Part shown: piece after piece, positions 37,684 to 46,202 of the stretch
How positions within the stretch are numbered: the first letter of the stretch is position 1
Layout of the letters: each line of letters begins with the position of its first letter
DNA from: Nakazawaea peltata
Lineage: Eukaryota > Ascomycota > Pichiomycetes > Alaninales > Pachysolenaceae
NCBI GenBank assembly: GCA_001599355.1
Contig: BCGQ01000003.1
Span: 250,468-314,467, forward strand
Direction: 5' to 3'
DNA length: 64,000 nt
Position numbers and translations under genes: made by a program
Notes under the pieces: model-generated
Told to the model about the DNA's origin: nothing
What the model saw: only the letters and a program-made list of their open reading frames with translations
Database searches by the model: none

Positions 37684-38370
37684 AATTTCTATAATTAAGT
37701 AAATGTGACGTACTTTTTTTTTACCCTTTTGGGCTGTTTACCCCTTCTAGACTTTATTTCCCCTTTAGGAACTCAACCCCTTTGTTGGGTTCCCGGAATC
37801 ACAAGCTGCGCAAGCGCTAGCGCTCTCTCAGCGCTTACCCCTTCAATGATCTTCCCACTTGTGTCTTTCCTTTTTCCTTCGCAACGAGATCAAAATTAAC
37901 CTTCAACTCCACCATTTATCGACATCATCATTGGAGATTAAAACACAAATTCGTATCCGAGAGTCACTTCTGTTTTTGAGAATCACACGTATCAGGAGAT
38001 TTGAGAGCTTCCACAAAGAAACATCGTCTAGTTGCAACAGCGCCATCGCCATCATTTAGTATCGGTAATTAGATTGGGGTTTCCTTGGGCTTTGATTTCT
38101 TTGGACATTTTATCCGCAATAACAAGCATATACATACCGCGGTAGATACTGATACGGATTCATCATACAATATTGCATTCTTGCTCTACTGGATAGATCG
38201 CAAGAACGGTTTTTGAACACTTGACCCGTTCACAAACTATTCATTTTTTTAGAAACAAGTCGTTCACGGCTTCACATATCGCTGTTAGTTTTCATTTCAT
38301 TTTGTCATATTGAACTGGGTCGATTGATTCATTTCATTGCTTCGTTTTCTTTTTTTTGCATTTTAGCACC
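37684..38370. promoter_or_regulatory. GPI8 terminator and KSP1 promoter/leader
   Basis: This 687 bp gap starts with a T-run and repeats ACCCCTT/CCCCTTT words (37731-37790). It contains a perfect 12 bp palindrome AGCGCTAGCGCT at 37813-37824 with another AGCGCT at 37830-37835. The stretch before KSP1 is T-rich and ends with a poly-T tract followed by TTTTAG just before the ATG, which resembles an acceptor site. No matching donor and TACTAAC branch were found, so no leader intron is claimed. No gene seen. Confidence 0.4.
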
Positions 38371-40578
38371 ATGTCGTTCAATTATAACATCTATAAGAAC
38401 GGCGGTTTATTGAACAACCGTTACACAAAAGTGGAGGATATCAGTGAAGGTGCCTATGGTATTGTCTCTCTTGCTGAAGATACTCATCAGAACCATAAAC
38501 TTGTCGCCGTTAAGTATATCACTCAGTTCAATGACGATGATGATCAGCCAACTGATGATGACACCGTCCCAAAGGTTGAGGATCGTACCACAGTTTTGGA
38601 AGAGGCCAGACAAGAGATTGGGATTTTGAAGAAATTGGGTTCTCATGCCAATATTGTCGAATTGTTTGATTCGTTCGATTCCTATTTGATTCTCGAATAT
38701 TGCTCAAGAGGTGATCTTTATGAGATCATCAAGGGTAATTGTGGTCCTGTCTCTACTAGAGATATCCTTGATGTTATGAAACAGTTAACCGACGCTGTTA
38801 CTTATGCTCACGAGATGGGTGTCTATCATAGGGATATTAAACCTGAGAACATTCTTGTCACCGAAGATTGGACTATCAAATTAACCGATTGGGGTTTGGC
38901 TACTACCAATACCAAATGTACCGATTTCAACGTTGGAAGTGAACGTTATATGGCACCAGAATTGTTTGACCATCTGGAATTGGAGTATTATGATCCACTG
39001 AAGTGTGATGTCTGGTCTCTTGGTATTTGTCTCTTGAATATTGTCTTCTCAAAAAGTCCATTCTCTGTTGCTAATCAGTCTGACAAACTGTTTGTCCATT
39101 TTGCTGGTAACCGTGAGACCGTATTTGATATTTTCCCTACTATGAGTTATGAGTTGTTCAATATTTTGAAGTATGCTTTGGCTATTGATCCTGATAATAG
39201 ATCTTTGGGTAGTATGACTATTGAGATGAAGAAGGTCAAGCATTTAACGTTGGATTACGATTTCCTGGAGTATATGCTCGAATCTGAGAGTCGTGGCAAC
39301 AGCAAGCATGAGGAACGTTCCAAATCGAATCCTGTGGCTTCCGAACAAAAGCGGTATATTGCTCCACACAGGGCCCTTCAAATTCCAGGAAGACAGTACA
39401 GAAACACACCTCAATTGTACGACAAGAATTCAAATGGTATTTCTAGTCGTTTCAACAATAATGGACACAATAACAAACCTGAATATTTCACCCCGAAATC
39501 GGTCTTCAACAATTATATGGATAAGGTTGATAGATATCAAAGGGATCAGAAGAACGACGCTAGCCGTCGGAAGAATCAAAGAAACAGAAGTAAATATTAC
39601 AAGAGGAAGAATCTGAACAGAAGAGCCTGGAGAAAGAGTCAGAAGAGACCTCCCAACTCGCAAACTTCCACCTCTGCTCATCAACATCAAAGTACTCTGA
39701 AGGGAAGTTATACAAGTGATGGGTTCTTGAAGCCTTCCCTGATCCGCCGAGTTTCACCTCCTTCGTCTTCTTCTTCCTCTTCGAATCAACAAGTTCCAGA
39801 AACTCGTAGATTCGCCACACCATCTGCGAGATACAAGAGGTATTCGGGACATAGTAGTTACTCTTCTAGTACTGGGAAATATGTGCCACCTGGCTTAAGA
39901 TCCCCAAGGTTGGATATCCGTTCTGAGACTGATCAGCTGGATACAACCGAACTGGAAGATGACGTTCTCATAAGTGATGACGACGATGATGAAGACGAAT
40001 TGTTTGTCTTGGAAGAATACAGCAGTACATCTCCTCGGAAGTACGAGCTCAGTCAGAAATCGAAGAAAAAGATCCAAGAGATCTTCAAATTCAACCTTCC
40101 AGAATCAATCGAATCCAAAATAGCTTCACAGCCATTAGTTGTATCTTCGTCAAGTGGCTCGAATCAGAACAAGTATATCCCTCCACATCACAGAAGAAAC
40201 TCTCATTCTGCTGTATCCAATAGACTGCGTCCAATGCAAGCAGCTGGCTCTAAACCTAAAAGAAGTTCAATGTTCACAGAGTACGGTTCTGTTCCTACTA
40301 CGTCATTGAGACTGACTAAGCTGAATCAAAAATTCGATAAGAATTACAGTTCAAAAGATTTCGGTGTCAATGATATGTTCCATACTTTTTCAAGGTTGAA
40401 ATTAGAGGCTAAAGAGAACTCTTCTCATTTAAAGGAGGTGTTTTTGTCTGATGATGATGAGGAAGAGGACGAATTTGATGATCAATCTGATCGCGGTAAT
40501 GGAGAAGTTTACGAAACCAAGAAAGGCGGAGAATTCAAATTCGCCTCTCGAGCAATTCCTTCTCTTTTATCATCTTGA
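38371..40578 (+). CDS. KSP1: Ksp1-type serine/threonine protein kinase
   Basis: The 735-residue protein has a kinase domain at about 15-295. The Gly-rich loop is ISEGAYGIVSLA, the VAIK-type lysine lies in VAVKYI, the catalytic loop is HRDIKPENIL, and the metal motif is TDWGLAT, with DWG in place of DFG as in Ksp1 relatives. The activation segment ends near MAPELFDH. A long, basic, Ser/Asn-rich disordered tail follows, with acidic patches. Yeast Ksp1 acts in TORC1 signalling, autophagy and filamentous growth. The computed frame starts at a TTG five codons upstream; the ATG at 38371 is used. It converges with STE12 415 bp downstream. Confidence 0.82.
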   Translation: MSFNYNIYKNGGLLNNRYTKVEDISEGAYGIVSLAEDTHQNHKLVAVKYITQFNDDDDQPTDDDTVPKVEDRTTVLEEARQEIGILKKLGSHANIVELFDSFDSYLILEYCSRGDLYEIIKGNCGPVSTRDILDVMKQLTDAVTYAHEMGVYHRDIKPENILVTEDWTIKLTDWGLATTNTKCTDFNVGSERYMAPELFDHLELEYYDPLKCDVWSLGICLLNIVFSKSPFSVANQSDKLFVHFAGNRETVFDIFPTMSYELFNILKYALAIDPDNRSLGSMTIEMKKVKHLTLDYDFLEYMLESESRGNSKHEERSKSNPVASEQKRYIAPHRALQIPGRQYRNTPQLYDKNSNGISSRFNNNGHNNKPEYFTPKSVFNNYMDKVDRYQRDQKNDASRRKNQRNRSKYYKRKNLNRRAWRKSQKRPPNSQTSTSAHQHQSTLKGSYTSDGFLKPSLIRRVSPPSSSSSSSNQQVPETRRFATPSARYKRYSGHSSYSSSTGKYVPPGLRSPRLDIRSETDQLDTTELEDDVLISDDDDDEDELFVLEEYSSTSPRKYELSQKSKKKIQEIFKFNLPESIESKIASQPLVVSSSSGSNQNKYIPPHHRRNSHSAVSNRLRPMQAAGSKPKRSSMFTEYGSVPTTSLRLTKLNQKFDKNYSSKDFGVNDMFHTFSRLKLEAKENSSHLKEVFLSDDDEEEDEFDDQSDRGNGEVYETKKGGEFKFASRAIPSLLSS

Positions 40579-40993
40579 TTTAAACATATTTATGGGTAAT
40601 ATGTGCCTTTTTCTATGAAAAATTGTAGATTTCTTTGTAAACATCGTAACACCAAACCACTTCATCAGGCGGCCACTTGAACGATAACATATACTTATAC
40701 AATGTAACACAGTCTCGTCAGCCTAATATAACCCCAAATCATATCCTACTAAAGTCTGATCATGCACGAATATTTTAAAAAATCGTATATAATTTATATA
40801 TATCTTTAGCTGGAAAAAATATAAAACAAGCATTAAACATCATAACACCAGGTGCCCGGCAGCATTAAACCAATCAGCTCTAAACAGTAACCGTTGTGAT
40901 ATTTGTAGTGCAAACCCAACAACCCACTGATTACGCACCTCCCAAAAACCCAAGGTGATCTAATTCTTCTATGCAGAGAATTAAAAAAGGGGG
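40579..40993. other. KSP1-STE12 convergent region with two copies of a dispersed 12-mer
   Basis: The 415 bp gap between two 3' ends is AT-rich with a TATATAATTTATATATAT stretch near 40787-40804, as expected for terminators. It also has ATCGTAACACCA (40643-40654) and ATCATAACACCA (40839-40850) in direct orientation, which match the inverted pair at 10968-10997. No coding frame or clear RNA gene was seen. Confidence 0.5.
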
Positions 40994-42556
40994 TTAGTTT
41001 TTCTTTACTTTAGAATTACTAGTATTTGCAGAAGCACCAGAAGAAAGTTTGGCTAGTTTTGCACGTTCCTTCAATTGCAGGGTTTTCAGTAACTGATAAA
41101 TTTTGGAACTTAACATCTCCAGACTCTTTCTAGTGGTTGAAGAAGGTGTTTTAAGAGTGGATGTTCCACCATTGTAAGGATTCTGCCATGGTGATTGGAC
41201 AGAAGACATCGGAAATCTGCCTAAAGATGGACTAATCATCATTGGGAAATTTTGTGCGTAAACCAGCTGAGAGGACTGCTGTTGAGCAGGTTGTTGTAGC
41301 TGAAGTTGTAAAGACAGGAGATATGCATCATTTACAGAGGAATATTGACTGTATGGCATGTACATGCTTTGATTGTCGAATTGGGGGTACAGCAGCAGCA
41401 TCTGCATCAGCTGTTGTTGTTGATGTTGGTATAATGCTGTCTGGGTCGATGGTGGACCACATTGCACACCATTATACCACAAATCATCGGCATTACCAGG
41501 TCTTGAGACTGAAGGTACATAATACAGCGGTGACAGGAACGGTAAAGGCAGAGCTAACAATTGGGTCAGGGACATCAGTTGGGTCATATTTTGATCATTA
41601 GAAGTTAGCCCAAACTGGGAAGTGATATCTTGATAATTCTGAGCAGGGAATTGAAGTGTAGCCGAATCTGTAATTGCATCTGCAGCTTGAAAGAAATCCA
41701 ACGGGAAATCATCATCTTCGTCATTTGCTCCTTCTTTCCTGCTCTTGCGCTCACCTGTCGCGCTCATTGTCGATTTTTGCACTCTAGAAGGTTGTTCGCC
41801 AGGGGGAACAAAAATCTCTTGGAGTGCAAGCTCATTTGATACAAATAATGGTGAGCATCCCTTTTCTTCGGCTGGGCTTTCGGTTTTATCTTCCGCAGCG
41901 GTAGATTCGCCACCAGGGGAAAAATCTGTATGAAGCTTGGAATCAAATAGCCTTTTTAGAAGGTCTGCTGTCTTCATATGAGGATCATAAGAAAGGGATA
42001 AAGATGGTTCCAGAAACAGGACCGTCACAGCAGTTCTAGAATCCTCATATTCTCTTTTCAAGTCCCTTTCTAACGCTTCGACAAATAGTTTCTCATGAGG
42101 CACACTGAACCAGAAAAAGACTTTTTGTTTCTTTTGAGTTCTAATACAATGATTCTTATGAAGGAAAGCTAGAAAAGGGGATTTTGGCTTTTCTAGCACG
42201 GCGTCCATCCCTGACTTAAGGGATCTCAAATCACTAAAAATACCTTCTTCGAATTTTTTCTGGTCGACAATCTTACGACCTAGCTGTTTAAATTTATATG
42301 TGATACCTCTGACGATATCTGTTCCTGTTATATAGTAGAGATTATTCCAGTAGACACAACTAATGAAACCATCCTCATCATTAAGGTAGTATCTTCTAAT
42401 AACCTGATTTTCTTGCCAACTAGTTGGAGCAGTGGCCAAAAAGAACCTCAAGTCTTCAATAAGAGTCAAAGCCTCCTCGACATTTGATGAATGATTAATT
42501 ATGCGCCTATCCAGGTCTTCTTGCTTCGTTTCCTTGGTAACCCTTCCGAATGTCAT
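40994..42556 (-). CDS. STE12: Homeodomain-like transcription factor Ste12/Cph1
   Basis: The 520-residue protein has the STE DNA-binding domain at about 20-190, almost a full match to yeast Ste12: WQENQVIRRYYLNDEDGFIS, then ITGTDIVRGITYKF, KKFEEGIFSDLRSLKSG and RTQKKQKVFFWFSVPHEKL. The rest is acidic, then Gln/Tyr-rich, typical of an activation region. No C2H2 zinc fingers follow, unlike filamentous-fungal SteA. It acts downstream of the mating and filamentation MAP kinases (Fus3/Kss1) at pheromone-response elements. The frame reaches a TTG at 42604; the ATG at 42556 is used. Three TGAAACA elements in its own promoter suggest autoregulation. It diverges from SAM35 over 1.4 kb. Confidence 0.95.
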   Translation of the reverse strand: MTFGRVTKETKQEDLDRRIINHSSNVEEALTLIEDLRFFLATAPTSWQENQVIRRYYLNDEDGFISCVYWNNLYYITGTDIVRGITYKFKQLGRKIVDQKKFEEGIFSDLRSLKSGMDAVLEKPKSPFLAFLHKNHCIRTQKKQKVFFWFSVPHEKLFVEALERDLKREYEDSRTAVTVLFLEPSLSLSYDPHMKTADLLKRLFDSKLHTDFSPGGESTAAEDKTESPAEEKGCSPLFVSNELALQEIFVPPGEQPSRVQKSTMSATGERKSRKEGANDEDDDFPLDFFQAADAITDSATLQFPAQNYQDITSQFGLTSNDQNMTQLMSLTQLLALPLPFLSPLYYVPSVSRPGNADDLWYNGVQCGPPSTQTALYQHQQQQLMQMLLLYPQFDNQSMYMPYSQYSSVNDAYLLSLQLQLQQPAQQQSSQLVYAQNFPMMISPSLGRFPMSSVQSPWQNPYNGGTSTLKTPSSTTRKSLEMLSSKIYQLLKTLQLKERAKLAKLSSGASANTSNSKVKKN

Positions 42557-43964
42557 GGCAACGATGCAGAAAAAAAAGGTACAATAATGTGTGGGACGAC
42601 ACAATAAGACTCGGTTGAGGGGTGAACTTTACCGAGTTGAATGACTATAAAACGATTCCAGTAAGTGATCCTCAATCAAATTTGAGACTGAATCAGCTAA
42701 CTTTTGTATCAAAATTTATTTCAAATTTCGACAGTGTCCGACAGCTGAAATGCAGAGCCGAGTAAGCGAGTGAAAAATAGATGCAGATCCAGCCTAAACC
42801 TTAATGAATTTGGATCGATTTCAAAAACGTAGAGCAGAGTGAGATTGACTCACGAAAAGGATATGATAGTTGAATATGATGTGTAGTCTCGGTAAACAAA
42901 GTTGACATCGAACACACCACCTTAGAAAATATTTCGTCTCCAATTCTTATAAATTTGACGTGGGTGATGAATGTGTAAGAGAGAAGAATTTTTTGTATTT
43001 ATTTCCCTTTTCGGAGTTAGTCTGAAGACCTGCTTAAAAGCAAAACGACGATGAGTTTTGAGAGGAAGGAGCTGATTCAAATCCTCAACATCGAGGGTGA
43101 AACAAGATATATATATAAGTTTGATGTGGATGTGAAACAGAGGGATTTAAGTTGAGATCTTCAGTTGGTTGAATGAAAAGTGTATTTTTTGAGGCGAGTT
43201 CAGTAAGTGAAATTTCTTTAAGCATATGGTTAGGTGGGTAGCAAAAAATGACGAAAAAAGAGGAACTCCACACTATGCAGGGGGGAGATGCTCAATTTGG
43301 CAAGACAAAGCATGGGCCAGACTACAAGGAGAGAACTATGGGAAGAATGCTGAACCACCATACCAGGCAAATATACGAAGACAGCGTACTATTTACTCAA
43401 CCTGAAAACCTCAATCTCTATCACCTTCCAGGTTCATACCAGCTGATTTGTTTCATGCATTTAAACCCTTATCATTATGTTGCATCATTTTTATTATTTC
43501 GATCACTTTTTGCGGATTATTTTGAAACGTTATCCGAGTTTCTAACTCCGGTTACCTCAAAAACTAATCGCTGATCTGAAACTGCACTCATTAATCAGAA
43601 ACAACCCACAAATCGACTGCATCGACTGCGTCAACTGCAGGGCTTGCGAAACATACAGGATATTACAAGATTGTCCCCTTGCAATTCTTATTTAAATGTA
43701 CCCCCCATATGAGGCTGCATCTGAATCACGGCCTTGCGCAGCGTAAATTTCCAATTCCGCTTACAAATCATCCGCCAAGCTACGTAGGCTCTCACTATTT
43801 TTCTTAGCTCTCAAGATTCTTTTTCTAAGCAAAGTAGCATTTTTGTTTACTTTGTTTATTTTTGCTTCGGTTTGTTTTCAATCTCGAGGTAGAAACTGGT
43901 AGAAAAAATCTCGAGAGAAAAAGACTCCGATGGAGAGCAAGAGCATCAACGGACCGGTCCGCCA
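42557..43964. promoter_or_regulatory. STE12/SAM35 divergent promoter with three pheromone response elements
   Basis: This 1408 bp gap is one of the two longest in the window. Perfect PRE cores TGAAACA lie at 43098-43104 and 43133-43139, and the reverse complement at 43449-43455. Single-mismatch relatives occur near 43522 and 43577. Chance expectation for the heptamer on both strands is well under one in this length. A 108-codon plus-strand ATG frame at 43248-43574 is noted and judged unsupported. An AT-rich TATATATATA stretch lies near 43107-43117. Confidence 0.55.
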
Positions 43965-45017
43965 ATGGTAGATACATCAAATAAAGAGAACAATAGCATT
44001 TGGAGAGTGCCGAAACCTGTGAAGGTCCTTTTTGACACGTTTCCTTTACAGGAACACGACTCTTCAAATATAGAAAAAGATGAGGCAAATTATTATAGTT
44101 ATGGAGACAACAAGTATCAATTGATCACTAAAGGAGATGAGCTTGAGAATGCCAAACGGACTACTTTTCAACTCGGTGTTTATAAATTGAGCCCATATAA
44201 GAAAGATTCTACTGTGATGATTCCTAATGATCCTATTTGCTTGTCATGCCAGTTAATTATCAACCTTCGCAATGGACTTTTATTCCCTAGAATCGATGAT
44301 GACACCTCTTCAAGTGCCACTCCTCGTCTGTTGAGCAAAAATTACATATCTGTGGTATCTTATCATGCTTCACCAGAATCACAATTGCCTATATTCATTG
44401 AGGAGCACCAACCGTCTCGCAAGCGTAGTATCAATTCGACAACACTTATCAATGACTTGCAAATGACCAGAACAAAACCTCACGAGTATATGAAATCTCT
44501 TCTGATTGACTCTATATTATACGATTTTTGGATGCTCACGCTTTTATATGACATTGAACAGGACCAAATTGCCAATATATACTTCCCAAATTATCAAAAA
44601 GATCTGGTCTTAGCCAAATTGACTTTGAACCAATTGCTTGTTTCTCTTTTACCTCGATTTGGGTTCAACATTAGAAATAAAAACATTGCCCTGGTGGTCG
44701 ACCTGAAAGCTAATTGGAGTATAGGAATCTCCAGTATTCGTCAAGCTCTCAAGAAATCCAAGGCTGCCTCCAAAGAAAAAGAGTTAGTACTACTGAAAAG
44801 TAAATCGTTATTAACGTTACTTTCCAATTCTCTTGAACGTCATCCATATATCACAAAAGACAAGACTCATCCAGGTGTTTCCGATTGCAAATTGGCCGCT
44901 ATCATATACCATGTGTTACAGTTTGCCCCTGAAGACTGTCTTTTCGCCTCATTAATCCTGCAGGATTACCCCATCTTAGTCAACCACTGCTTTAACGTTA
45001 TTGAAGCATCTCTCTAA
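43965..45017 (+). CDS. SAM35: Mitochondrial outer-membrane sorting and assembly subunit Sam35
   Basis: The 350-residue protein matches Sam35 (Tom38) by its opening VPKPVKVLFDTFPLQ, close to VPMPVKRIFDTFPLQ of S. cerevisiae. The YKLSPY and PNDPICLSCQLIINLRNGLL segments follow, then LIDSILYDFWMLTLLY versus LLDTVLYDCWITQIIF. Sam35 sits on the cytosolic face of the SAM complex with Sam50 and Sam37 and recognises the beta-signal of outer-membrane barrel proteins. No membrane span is needed or seen. The fold is distantly glutathione-S-transferase-like. PAN6 follows 201 bp downstream on the same strand. Confidence 0.88.
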   Translation: MVDTSNKENNSIWRVPKPVKVLFDTFPLQEHDSSNIEKDEANYYSYGDNKYQLITKGDELENAKRTTFQLGVYKLSPYKKDSTVMIPNDPICLSCQLIINLRNGLLFPRIDDDTSSSATPRLLSKNYISVVSYHASPESQLPIFIEEHQPSRKRSINSTTLINDLQMTRTKPHEYMKSLLIDSILYDFWMLTLLYDIEQDQIANIYFPNYQKDLVLAKLTLNQLLVSLLPRFGFNIRNKNIALVVDLKANWSIGISSIRQALKKSKAASKEKELVLLKSKSLLTLLSNSLERHPYITKDKTHPGVSDCKLAAIIYHVLQFAPEDCLFASLILQDYPILVNHCFNVIEASL

Positions 45018-45218
45018 TGACATTAATTTCCTATCTGGGTAATCCCCATTGTAGCTCCAGATCTGGCATTTTTTCTTCTTTCCCTCGGTCGATGCTCTGC
45101 GCCCTCGGAAAATCTTAAAAAAAATTTTCGTTTTTGCTTTTTTCCTCCAAAGTTAAGGGTCTTTTTATATACGAGGGGCGTCAGCGGACAGATCAAGATC
45201 ATTTGTATATAGAGAGGT

Positions 45219-46160
45219 ATGACACTGAGTATTAGGGTTATCAGATCTGTCAAAGAGTTCAGAGCGTTTAAGCAGCAATGCACGTTGGCGCAAAAATCGA
45301 TAGGGTTTGTGCCTACCATGGGTGCCTTACATAAGGGGCACTGTTCTTTGGTACAAAAGTCGTTAGATAGCGATGACACCACCGTGGTGTCGATCTTCGT
45401 CAACCCTTCGCAATTTGCACCAACTGAAGATTTAGATGCTTACCCTCGTATGCTTGATGCTGATTTGAAAACCTTATCGAATTTAAATGGAAGAAACGGC
45501 GGTGTAGATGTCGTCTTCGCCCCTACTGTTAGTGAGATGTATCCTAATGGTATCCCATTGGACCCTAAACAACAAACTGGTGCCTTTGTATCTGTTTTGG
45601 GAGTCAGTGAGGTACTTGAAGGTGCATGTAGACCAAATTTCTTCAGAGGTGTTGCCACTGTTGTAACCAAATTGTTCAACGTTGTACAGCCTCTGCGTGC
45701 TTATTTTGGAGCCAAAGATATCCAGCAGACAATTGTATTGAAAAGAATGGTCGAAGATTTATTGATTCCTGTTGATTTACAAGTTTTGCCTACAGTTAGA
45801 GAAGATACTGGTTTGCTGATGAGTTCAAGAAATGCTTATCTTTCCGAGGAGACCAGATCTCAATCTGCTGTTATCTACTCTGCTTTGCATGCTTCTGAAT
45901 TATTATATAAGAAAGGTAACAATAATGCCGTTGAAATTTTACTGGAATTCAGCAACGTTTTACTGCCTTACTTAGATGGAACAAAAGGAACTTTTGAGAT
46001 CGACTACATCAAGTTGAACCATCCAAAAACATTGGAAGAACTTAACGATCAAATTGATCCAACTATTGGAGCTATCATGAGTACAGCTATCAAAGTGCCT
46101 AAAGCTGACGGAGGACAAGCAAGACTCATTGATAATATAATTCTTCTGCCAAAAAACTAA
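45219..46160 (+). CDS. PAN6: Pantothenate synthetase (pantoate-beta-alanine ligase)
   Basis: The 313-residue enzyme has the nucleotidyl-transferase motif PTMGALHKGH, then VSIFVNPSQFAPTEDLDAYP, AYFGAKDIQQ and MSSRN, which together mark PanC/Pan6. It joins pantoate and beta-alanine with ATP in the last step of pantothenate synthesis, leading to CoA. The start is the first ATG after a stop. Two CTG codons are informative: 45816-45818 in GLxMSSRN, where the family has Ala, and 45693-45695 in QPxRAYFG, where relatives have polar or small residues. It converges with OLE1 at 42 bp. Confidence 0.95.
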   Translation: MTLSIRVIRSVKEFRAFKQQCTLAQKSIGFVPTMGALHKGHCSLVQKSLDSDDTTVVSIFVNPSQFAPTEDLDAYPRMLDADLKTLSNLNGRNGGVDVVFAPTVSEMYPNGIPLDPKQQTGAFVSVLGVSEVLEGACRPNFFRGVATVVTKLFNVVQPLRAYFGAKDIQQTIVLKRMVEDLLIPVDLQVLPTVREDTGLLMSSRNAYLSEETRSQSAVIYSALHASELLYKKGNNNAVEILLEFSNVLLPYLDGTKGTFEIDYIKLNHPKTLEELNDQIDPTIGAIMSTAIKVPKADGGQARLIDNIILLPKN

Positions 46161-46202
46161 TGAAATTCATATATTAATTAAGTAAAAAAACACCCCTATG
46201 TA

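Noticed and set aside
38341-38370. Poly-T plus TTTTAG before KSP1 as a leader-intron acceptor
   Set aside because: No convincing donor and no TACTAAC in the upstream leader.
42961-43030. C/D-box snoRNA-like GTGATGA ... CTGA spacing in the STE12 promoter
   Set aside because: No terminal stem pairs the flanks, no antisense guide to rRNA could be recognised, and a T-run lies between the boxes.
43248-43574. 108-codon ATG frame inside the STE12/SAM35 gap
   Set aside because: Composition is random-like, no recognisable domain, and it overlaps a promoter region with the PRE at 43449. It stays possible but unsupported.
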